From: Candidatus Aminicenantes bacterium UBA647
Lineage (GTDB): Bacteria; Acidobacteriota; Aminicenantia; UBA2199
DNA length: 13,065 nt
Reading direction: 5' to 3'
Assembly (NCBI GenBank): GCA_002299555.1
Contig: DBOL01000031.1
Location: forward strand, 1 to 13,065
This document shows, piece by piece, positions 7,853-13,065 of this stretch. The translations under genes and the position numbers were made by a program. The notes below the pieces were generated by a model that saw only the letters and a list, made by a program, of their open reading frames with translations, was not told the origin of the DNA and searched no databases. Each line of letters starts with the position of its first letter. Position 1 is the first letter of the stretch.

Positions 7853-9862
7853 ATGACAAAGGAATCTAATAAAATGCTGCTTATATTAACTAAATTGCTT
7901 AGATATGTATACTATTTCAAAATAGGCGGGATCAGCCTCAGCAGGATCAGGAAATATGTTCTGGGTCCGGAATTTGTTAATAAATATGGGATTAAGGATG
8001 GTTTTTTACTCAAAAGAAACCTGAAAAAAGGGAAAAGGCTTATTGATAAGAAACAATTTGAAGATGCAATTATTGTATTTGAAAAAGTGATAAAAAAATG
8101 GCCTGATGTCCTGCAGGCGTATATGTATTTGGGAAAATGTGCAATAAGTTTTGAAGATTGGACATTATGCCTGAGATATACTGAGAAGATCACATCAATC
8201 CTTTCAGAAAATCTGAATATCTATGTACAAAGATGCAGAGCTCTAATTGAATTAAGGAAGTTTGATGAAGCAGAACTCCTGTTAAGACAAGCCATTGAAA
8301 AATGGCCTGATGACATTCAGTTGCTTAAGCATCAGGCACAATTGGCAAGAGATACCAACAGGTTGGAGTTGGCCTTCAGTATCTGGAAGGATATTATAGC
8401 CCGATTCCCCGATGATAAACAATCAAGGTTCAGATATATTATGGTCTTGATCGAAGATAATAAAATTGATCAGGCCTATGAACTATGTAAGAAAGAAGGT
8501 CTGAACTCAAAAGACAAATCCTATGTGAGGGCCATGGCAGAAATACATAGGGCAAGGTATGATTGGGATGGTATGTTGAAGGTTTTAAGATCTCTTCCGG
8601 GATATGGTGAATCTAATATTAAGATTCGAATTCTGGAAGCATTTGCATTGTTCAAAAGTAATCAGGAAAATTGTCTTGAAGGGGCAATTAAAATACTGGA
8701 AACCCTTCACCGTAAATTCCCAAAAATAACTGATATCAAGATAAAACTGGCAAAATTCTATGTTTATGCATTCCGTACAAATGATTCCAGAAAACTTATT
8801 AAAGAGCTGTACGAAATACGTCCTCGTAATTACACTATCCTTGTTCTCCATGCCTGGTCAAAATATTCAACAGGAAACATAAAACAAGCCAGAGAAATTT
8901 GGGATCTCCTCCAAAAAAAACATCTGATTAAAAGGCCGGCATTGTATAAGTATAAAGGGAGTCTTGATCGGATCGATAGCAATCCCCTCCCGGATAAGCC
9001 GGATAAAATACTCCTGTTTACCTGTTTAAAGAATGAAGTTGGCAGATTCCCCTGGTTTTTTGATTACTATCGAAAACTGGGAGTTGAACACTTTTTTGTT
9101 GTTGATAACGGATCAACTGATGGCAGTACTGATTTCCTGAGAAAACAAAAGGATGTCCATTTGTTCTGGACTGAAGATAATTATGGAAAGGCTGCTTCCG
9201 GGATGCAATGGATCAATAGTTTAGTGGACAAATACGGCAAAAAGCATTGGTGTATGTATTTAGATGTAGATGAAGCTCTGATATTTCCCGGAATCGAGCA
9301 AAGAGATCTTAGGTATATTACGAATTATATGAAGAAAAAAGGACAGGAAGCTTTCAGAACATTTATGCTTGATATGTATCCGGATAATACCAGCGGGATT
9401 ATTAAGAAAGAAATTGATGATCCCATGACAGTGAGTCCCTATTTTGATAATAATTATCAGTTCTATGGAACTGCTGTTTGTCCTTATGTCGAAGTTAGAG
9501 GAGGAATTAGAAATAATCTGTTTAATGAAAGGGTTTCATTGACCAAAACCCCTATCATTTCCGGCAATAAAGGAATTAAATTTCTCGGCAGCAGTCACTG
9601 GCTAACTCCTGCTAAGGTTTCGGATGTGACAGGGGTATTACTCCATTATAAATTAATGTCAGACCTGGGGCAAAGGTCTCTGGAAGAGTCAAGACTCAAA
9701 AGCCGCATGCATTTTTGTAATCAGCGTCACCTTAATTATAAAAATGTACTGGATAAATTAGGAGATAATTACGATCTGTTAAATCCATTAACTATCCGTT
9801 ATGAATCCAGTGAACAACTTGTTGAATTAGGTTTGATGTCAAAACCGGAAGATTTTGATTAA
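7853..9862 (+). CDS. TPR-repeat protein fused to GT-A glycosyltransferase (Glyco_tranf_2_4-like)
   Basis: A 669-residue soluble protein. Residues about 55-360 are helical TPR-like repeats: FEDAIIVFEKVIKKWPD (69-85), FDEAELLLRQAIEKWPDD (137-154), LELAFSIWKDIIARFPDD (171-188), LEGAIKILETLHRKFP (275-290) and IKQAREIWDLL. Residues about 385-640 are a GT-A domain of the 'CLKNEVGRFPWFFDYYRKLG' type (391-410). It has VVDNGSTDGSTDFL (416-429), the metal-binding D471-V-D473 in MYLDVDEALI, and a distal GVLLHYKL (594-601). Family knowledge: these enzymes are nucleotide-sugar glycosyltransferases in surface polysaccharide or glycoprotein pathways; TPRs suggest assembly with partners or substrate docking. 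The start is uncertain: ATG at 7853 has no Shine-Dalgarno, while ATG at 7874 (residue 8) has AAAGGA 11 nt before it. It follows the sulfotransferase run at a 44-nt gap and is convergent with the next gene, 10 nt between stops. Confidence 0.92.
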   Translation: MTKESNKMLLILTKLLRYVYYFKIGGISLSRIRKYVLGPEFVNKYGIKDGFLLKRNLKKGKRLIDKKQFEDAIIVFEKVIKKWPDVLQAYMYLGKCAISFEDWTLCLRYTEKITSILSENLNIYVQRCRALIELRKFDEAELLLRQAIEKWPDDIQLLKHQAQLARDTNRLELAFSIWKDIIARFPDDKQSRFRYIMVLIEDNKIDQAYELCKKEGLNSKDKSYVRAMAEIHRARYDWDGMLKVLRSLPGYGESNIKIRILEAFALFKSNQENCLEGAIKILETLHRKFPKITDIKIKLAKFYVYAFRTNDSRKLIKELYEIRPRNYTILVLHAWSKYSTGNIKQAREIWDLLQKKHLIKRPALYKYKGSLDRIDSNPLPDKPDKILLFTCLKNEVGRFPWFFDYYRKLGVEHFFVVDNGSTDGSTDFLRKQKDVHLFWTEDNYGKAASGMQWINSLVDKYGKKHWCMYLDVDEALIFPGIEQRDLRYITNYMKKKGQEAFRTFMLDMYPDNTSGIIKKEIDDPMTVSPYFDNNYQFYGTAVCPYVEVRGGIRNNLFNERVSLTKTPIISGNKGIKFLGSSHWLTPAKVSDVTGVLLHYKLMSDLGQRSLEESRLKSRMHFCNQRHLNYKNVLDKLGDNYDLLNPLTIRYESSEQLVELGLMSKPEDFD

Positions 9863-9872
9863 TTCAAGAGAT

Positions 9873-10793
9873 CTAATTTTTCTCCGGTAATTTTTTACTT
9901 AAACCCAAAATAAACAGATAGCAATAGGAAACGAATAAGATTTGAAATAATTTCACTATATTTATCTTATTACCGTTTCCCTTTACATTATTCCATATTC
10001 TAACAGGATTAAGATGATCAAATGGGTGTCTTCCTCTTAATTTTCTTGTTGATATTTTTTTTTCAGCAGGTGCTGAGTCTATATATTCTGTTACTTTTCT
10101 TTTCCCGGAACCGACTCTATGTGCTTTTTTCATTAATTGTTTAAACTTGCGGGCAGGATGGAGTACATATGCTTTTGGACAATAAACCAGTTTAAAACCT
10201 TTATCTACTGCAAGGGCAGTATAATAAATGTCTGCTCCTGATTTAAGTTTTTCAGGAAAAATTCCTATTTTATCAATTACCTGACGGCTTAGAAACAAGT
10301 TGGCTGTTGTTGTAACGCCAAGTTCTTGAATATTTCTTTTTGCCTGCATATTTGTAACTGAATCATAATATTCAGCTGCAGTAGCTTCTTTTGATATTTT
10401 AAAGATCACATTACCGCCTACTAAATGAGCGTTAGAGCTTTTCATTGTTTTTGATCCATTTTCAATCCAGTGTCTATCCGGTAGACAATCAGAATCCAGA
10501 AAACATAATATCTCACCTTTGGCGATTTTAATTCCCCTGTTTCTTGCAGCATAGGAACTTTGTGTATTGTTTTCATTTATAAAAATGATATCTGAAATCT
10601 TTGACACATTTGAAAGGTCGTCCATTGAGGAATTGTTAACAACAATAATCTCAAATGATTTCCTGGGGTAGGATTGATTTTTAAGGGCACTAATTAATTT
10701 TACAACTCTTTTCGAATCATTATATAAAGGGATAATTACTGATACAAAGGGGGATGAAGTCAAACTATAATTATTCAACAATTCATTACTCAT
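9873..10793 (-). CDS. Family-2 glycosyltransferase with C-terminal membrane segment
   Basis: A 306-residue protein with a clear GT2 GT-A domain. VSVIIPLYND (17-26) opens the nucleotide-binding fold and IIVVNNSS (49-56) is the second strand. YAARNRGIKIAKGEILCFLD (81-100) leads to the D100-S-D102 metal site and CLPDRHWI. SGADIYYTALAVDKGFKLVYCPKAYVLH (185-212) occupies the position of the acceptor/catalytic-base region, with Asp188 the likely base. Residues about 279-297 (VKLFQILFVSYCYLFILGL) form one hydrophobic segment that could anchor it to the inner membrane. The predicted job is transfer of a sugar from a nucleotide-sugar to a growing lipid-linked glycan; specificity is not readable. It is alone on the minus strand and convergent with the TPR-glycosyltransferase. 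There is no strong ribosome site before the ATG. Confidence 0.93.
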   Translation of the reverse strand: MSNELLNNYSLTSSPFVSVIIPLYNDSKRVVKLISALKNQSYPRKSFEIIVVNNSSMDDLSNVSKISDIIFINENNTQSSYAARNRGIKIAKGEILCFLDSDCLPDRHWIENGSKTMKSSNAHLVGGNVIFKISKEATAAEYYDSVTNMQAKRNIQELGVTTTANLFLSRQVIDKIGIFPEKLKSGADIYYTALAVDKGFKLVYCPKAYVLHPARKFKQLMKKAHRVGSGKRKVTEYIDSAPAEKKISTRKLRGRHPFDHLNPVRIWNNVKGNGNKINIVKLFQILFVSYCYLFILGLSKKLPEKN

Positions 10794-10905
10794 TTTTCAG
10801 TATTTGATCCCCCGCCTTATCATTGTACCATTCTCAGGATTTGTTTTCCCCACTTCCGGACTGATAGTTTCTGGTGTTAGAGGTATACAGCGAATGTCAG
10901 CAGAC

Positions 10906-10934
10906 TTGATATTAAATCTCCTTTGTACTACATT
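10906..10934 (+). promoter_or_regulatory. Candidate sigma-70-type promoter for the secreted repeat protein
   Basis: TTGATA (10906-10911) and TACATT (10929-10934) are separated by 17 nt. They match the canonical hexamers at five and four positions. They lie about 60 nt before the ATG at 10992, in the 198-nt divergent gap 10794-10991. The leader that would result includes GGATA...TATCC (10944-10959), a small inverted repeat of unknown meaning. A Bacteroidota-type promoter would look different, so this is tentative. Confidence 0.3.
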
Positions 10935-10991
10935 AAAGGTAAAGGATAGTGAGTTATCCAAAAAACCAATATTTAGTGATAAGGGGGTAAT

Positions 10992-11687
10992 ATGAAAACA
11001 AGAACGATTATAACATTTGTTGCGATATTTGCTTTCTGCTTCGTTTCAATGTCAGCTCAGGGCGGGCAGATGCAGATATCAAAAAATCCTATGCAAGGAG
11101 GGGCATCGCCTGTAGGCCAATCCTACGGAATGGAAGTGCTTACACCGGGCGGAATATACTTTGACATTAATATACGGAACAAGACTTCAAATCTCTATCT
11201 GGGGAACGAACCGGTATACTCATTCAGAGTCCGGATCGTGAATACACGGATGAGGAGAGGTTTGAAACTCAGAGAATTTGTACTTACAGGAAATACCGAT
11301 CAGCGGATCATCATTGACAGATTTCAGGGGAAAGTATTCCTGAAGGTCAAGAAAGGGAACCGTGGAGTTAAGAAAATGGTTATTTCCAACATTACGGCGG
11401 AATCGCTGAGCAACGGGATACTCAGAGTCCACATGAGGGACGATGCTAACCTGGGATTCTATCTGAATCAGGCGAACGGTCAGCTGAGCACCACTGTATC
11501 ATTCCAGGGGCACCCCATTTTTGTTATGGCCACAAGTTATGACATGGTTCAAGGGAGGCAGAACTTGAACGTCCTTAGGATGAAAGGAAATGTAGGGGGA
11601 GGGATTTACTATAACCGAGCCCGTAAACAGCTCTATTTCAAATCCCCAAAGAATAAAGGGGTTTGGACAGGGATCAAAAGAAGGTAG
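10992..11687 (+). CDS. Secreted protein with four ~50-residue beta-rich repeats, function unknown
   Basis: A 231-residue protein that I do not recognise. Residues 1-22 form a Sec signal peptide (MKTRT, hydrophobic ITFVAIFAFCFV, then SMSA|QGG). The mature part is basic and strand-rich. A short motif recurs at residues 54 (GIYFD), 105 (RIIID), 155 (GFYLN) and 204 (GIYYN), spaced 49-51 residues. Each is followed by a turn and a second strand such as GKVFL, GQLST or KQLYF. This suggests four repeats of a beta-hairpin unit, perhaps a small beta-propeller-like or solenoid fold. The start has AAGGGGG 4 nt before the ATG. GC content is clearly higher than in the glycan genes: rows 11101 and 11401 count 55% and 52% GC, rows 2641 and 7321 count 27% and 28%. 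The origin or expression class may therefore differ. A periplasmic or extracellular role is inferred only from the signal peptide. Confidence 0.8.
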   Translation: MKTRTIITFVAIFAFCFVSMSAQGGQMQISKNPMQGGASPVGQSYGMEVLTPGGIYFDINIRNKTSNLYLGNEPVYSFRVRIVNTRMRRGLKLREFVLTGNTDQRIIIDRFQGKVFLKVKKGNRGVKKMVISNITAESLSNGILRVHMRDDANLGFYLNQANGQLSTTVSFQGHPIFVMATSYDMVQGRQNLNVLRMKGNVGGGIYYNRARKQLYFKSPKNKGVWTGIKRR

Positions 11688-11730
11688 ATCAACTACAGAA
11701 TTCTCAATAAAGATTAATATTAAATGGGCA

Positions 11731-11748
11731 GGAGGCCTTTTGGCCTCC
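11731..11748 (+). terminator. Perfect GC-rich hairpin downstream of the secreted repeat protein
   Basis: GGAGGCC, loop TTTT, GGCCTCC: a perfect 7-bp stem 43 nt after the stop at 11687. No T-tract follows, so it may be an mRNA-stabilising or attenuating stem rather than a classical intrinsic terminator. It could also be another member of the adjacent palindrome family. Confidence 0.4.
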
Positions 11749-11772
11749 CAACCATTATCCCGGATCTGAAAA

Positions 11773-11804
11773 GTAGGGAGGGCAGACGCAAGGCCTGCCC
11801 CTAC
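11773..11804. repeat. GTAGGG...CCCCTAC imperfect palindrome (copy 1)
   Basis: GTAGGGAGGGCAG at the left pairs with CTGCCCCTAC at the right, with a three-base bulge and a 9-nt loop. Its right end TGCCCCTAC is repeated exactly at 11835-11843. The inverse GTAGGGG recurs at 13045. It resembles dispersed intergenic REP-like elements. Confidence 0.65.
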
Positions 11805-11819
11805 AAGAATACAAAAAGC

Positions 11820-11843
11820 GGGCGAATGATTATTTGCCCCTAC
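11820..11843. repeat. GGGCGAAT...ATTTGCCC palindrome ending CCCCTAC (copy 2)
   Basis: GGGCGAAT (11820-11827) pairs with ATTTGCCC (11832-11839) in an 8-bp stem with one G-T pair and a GATT loop. TAC follows, giving the same TGCCCCTAC end as copy 1. It is one half-type of the GTAGGGG-bounded element. Confidence 0.65.
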
Positions 11844-11929
11844 AATATTCCAAATCTAAACCCCTTTTTATTTCCTTTATACATTCTGAACAATGAGTAT
11901 GTGACCCCGCCTTCACCTACAACCTGAAA

Positions 11930-11949
11930 GTGTCCTAAAAAAAGGACAC
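11930..11949. repeat. Perfect inverted repeat GTGTCCT-AAAAAA-AGGACAC
   Basis: A 7-bp perfect stem with an all-A loop lies 58 nt before the start of the Tyr/Arg-rich protein gene. There is no T-run after it on the plus strand, so a terminator role is unlikely. It could be an operator or a leader hairpin. Confidence 0.45.
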
Positions 11950-11996
11950 AAAATCCGCTTTTTCTCTGGAATTCATATTGCAATGTAATAGTAGTT

Positions 11997-12003
11997 AAGG
12001 AGG
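11997..12003 (+). promoter_or_regulatory. Near-perfect Shine-Dalgarno AAGGAGG
   Basis: AAGGAGG lies 4 nt before the ATG at 12008. It fixes this start and contrasts with the missing or weak sites of several glycan genes, suggesting high translation of the secreted protein. Confidence 0.8.
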
Positions 12004-12007
12004 AAAA

Positions 12008-12949
12008 ATGAAAAAATTAATTTTAACGATTACATTTGTTATGTTAGCTGTGCTGATGATTAACGGACAGGATTATGATAATCAATATTATGATGATGAA
12101 TATAGTGATCAGAATATCGAATACAACGATTATGATTATGATTCGTCTGTAGCTAACCAGGAATATTATAATGATTATGAGAGTATTCTACCTGGGATCG
12201 GACAATACCGTACTGTTTATTATTGGGAGCATCCATACAAGTATATAAATTTTGTGATAATTGGAGAAAGGGTATATATAATTCCGAGAGACGTATTTTA
12301 CAGGGTCTATCGAAGAGACAGGTTTTTTAGTGTCTCAAGGGAGAGATTTATATATCTTTCCAGTTTCGGGATGTCATACTATGACAATTATTACAGATTT
12401 TCTCTCTATAGTGATTATTACAGATATAACTACTATAGTGGGAGAAGATATGGAAGCAGCTGGCTCAGGGGACTAAAAAATCACTACAGAAGTTACTATA
12501 AAAAAAGAAGGTACAGCAGTAAGTACAGGAACTTAAGAAACTATTACATTTCCAAAAGAAGCCTCAGGCAAAACGATAGAAGTTACTATGGAAAATCAAA
12601 AGACAGAAGAATATATCAGAGCAGAAGTTATGACAGCAGAGGAGTATACGGAAATTCAAAATACTCAAAAAGTAAAAGTTACAGAAGCACCAGTTCCGAT
12701 AGAAGCAGGAGAGCAACAAAAGTATTCAGTAGCCGGAACAGACAACCAAGGGTAAACAGTGTATCAAGAAGATCAATAAAATCATCCGGCTCAGTGAGGG
12801 GGTTTTCTAACAGGAGTACAAGCAGGTCAAAAAGCCGGGTAGTAAAAAAAAGCAGATCAAAAGGGATTTCCACCTCAAAGAGAAGCATAAAAAAAAGTAA
12901 GAGCTCCAACAGAAGATCCAGTAGCAGTATAAAAAGAAAAAAAAGATAG
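12008..12949 (+). CDS. Secreted polyampholyte: Tyr/Asp-rich N-terminus, Arg/Lys/Ser-rich tail, function unknown
   Basis: A 313-residue protein that I do not recognise. Residues 1-20 are a Sec signal peptide (MKKLILTITFVMLAVLMING). Residues 22-58 contain 10 Tyr and 13 Asp/Glu (for example YDDEYSD, NDYDYDS). Residues about 65-125 are more globular (YRTVYYWEHPYKYINFVII, VYIIPRDVFYRVYRRDRFF). From about residue 125 the chain is Tyr-, Arg- and Ser-rich, and from about 145 to the end it is an almost unbroken Arg/Lys/Ser sequence with few acids. Arginine is coded almost entirely by AGA/AGG. The charge split and low complexity suggest a disordered or self-associating extracellular protein that could bind anionic polymers, including sulfated glycans (inference). 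It has an excellent Shine-Dalgarno and is followed directly by a strong hairpin terminator, so it looks like a single-gene transcript. A spore-coat-like or adhesive matrix protein are alternatives. Confidence 0.8.
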   Translation: MKKLILTITFVMLAVLMINGQDYDNQYYDDEYSDQNIEYNDYDYDSSVANQEYYNDYESILPGIGQYRTVYYWEHPYKYINFVIIGERVYIIPRDVFYRVYRRDRFFSVSRERFIYLSSFGMSYYDNYYRFSLYSDYYRYNYYSGRRYGSSWLRGLKNHYRSYYKKRRYSSKYRNLRNYYISKRSLRQNDRSYYGKSKDRRIYQSRSYDSRGVYGNSKYSKSKSYRSTSSDRSRRATKVFSSRNRQPRVNSVSRRSIKSSGSVRGFSNRSTSRSKSRVVKKSRSKGISTSKRSIKKSKSSNRRSSSSIKRKKR

Positions 12950-12962
12950 ACAGATGGTCAAT

Positions 12963-12997
12963 AAAATCTCCTGTTCGATCCGGGAACAGGAGATTTT
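12963..12997. terminator. Strong, possibly bidirectional intrinsic terminator
   Basis: AAAATCTCCTGTTC (12963-12976) pairs perfectly over 14 bp with GAACAGGAGATTTT (12984-12997) around a 7-nt loop. It lies 13 nt after the stop at 12949. The A-run on the left and T-run on the right allow it to act on both strands, although the T-run is only four bases. Confidence 0.85.
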
Positions 12998-13044
12998 CAC
13001 CAACGGTACCAGATATGGATTTAAGAAATAGGTTGAAAATTTTT

Positions 13045-13065
13045 GTAGGGGTTGGGTTGCCCAAC
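13045..13065. repeat. GTAGGGG-type palindrome, cut by the window end (copy 3)
   Basis: GTAGGGG is followed by GTTGGG-TTG-CCCAAC, a 6-bp hairpin. A matching CCCTAC end would be expected just beyond the window. The terminal GTAGGGG is the complement of the CCCCTAC ends at 11798-11804 and 11837-11843, so this is a member of the same family with a different core. Confidence 0.6.

Larger units (their letters stand above)
11688..12007. other. 320-nt intergenic region rich in palindromes
   Basis: No credible gene is present. A 67-codon frame at 11724 simply reads through the palindromes. The stretch holds a GC-rich hairpin just after the upstream gene, two neighbouring palindromes ending in the same nine bases TGCCCCTAC, an AT-rich spacer, a GTGTCCT/AGGACAC hairpin, and the Shine-Dalgarno of the next gene. 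A promoter for that gene should be here, but no good hexamer pair was found. Confidence 0.7.

Noticed and set aside
10804..10995. 63-codon TTG-started frame ending with an ATGA overlap onto the secreted repeat gene
   Set aside because: The overlap is attractive, but there is no ribosome site, the composition looks non-coding, and the frame occupies the divergent promoter gap. It also spans the candidate promoter.
11724..11927. 67-codon ATG frame in the intergenic region
   Set aside because: It is a translation of the palindromic repeats themselves and has no ribosome site.
12440..12946. Repetitive AGAAGTTACTAT-like DNA considered as a tandem repeat or CRISPR
   Set aside because: The periodicity is irregular and explained by Arg-Ser-Tyr codons; there is no constant repeat with unique spacers.
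12679..13064. Minus-strand frames of 76 and 85 codons under the Arg/Ser-rich tail
   Set aside because: They are antisense shadows of a purine-rich low-complexity coding strand, giving Leu/Phe-rich pseudo-membrane sequence; one also crosses the strong terminator.

Overview
This is a 13 kb, mostly AT-rich stretch of a bacterial chromosome. It is dominated by cell-surface or extracellular glycan genes, with an unusual concentration of sulfotransferases. Two secreted proteins have signal peptides ending in Ala-Gln or Gly-Gln. Genes with excellent Shine-Dalgarno sites (AAGGAGG, GGGAGG) sit beside genes with none. Intergenic DNA carries short GTAGGGG/CCCCTAC-bounded palindromes. Together these fit a Gram-negative bacterium of the wider Bacteroidota/FCB kind, possibly an uncultured lineage. 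No marker gene is present, so this placement is a weak inference.

Layout: (1) Bases 2-1354 are the 3' part of an ABC exporter (last transmembrane helices plus a complete ATPase). (2) Bases 1448-3763 encode a 771-residue protein with an N-terminal sulfotransferase-like domain and a C-terminal GT-A-like domain. (3) On the minus strand, a small sulfotransferase (5302-4676) and an ATP-grasp protein (4673-3765) are 2 nt apart and read towards the 771-codon gene, leaving 1 nt between the convergent stops. (4) On the plus strand, three more sulfotransferases of three different subfamilies (5446-6237, 6248-6973, 6963-7808) are packed end to end. A TPR plus glycosyltransferase fusion follows (7853-9862). 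(5) A minus-strand GT2 glycosyltransferase lies at 10793-9873. (6) The right end differs in character. It holds a secreted protein with four roughly 50-residue repeats and clearly higher GC (10992-11687), a 320-nt intergenic stretch full of palindromes, a secreted Tyr/Asp-rich to Arg/Lys/Ser-rich polyampholyte (12008-12949), a strong hairpin terminator, and another copy of the palindrome family cut by the window edge.

Working model (inference): five different PAPS-type sulfotransferase domains, three glycosyltransferase-type domains, an ATP-grasp ligase and an ABC exporter form one glycan-tailoring locus. It would make and export a heavily and regio-diversely sulfated surface glycan or glycoconjugate. 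The flanking secreted proteins may be unrelated. The polyampholyte could nevertheless be a matrix partner of an anionic glycan or, more speculatively, a sulfation substrate. No PAPS-synthesis genes, sulfatases, flippase or polymerase, tRNA, rRNA, CRISPR array, transposase or phage genes are visible.
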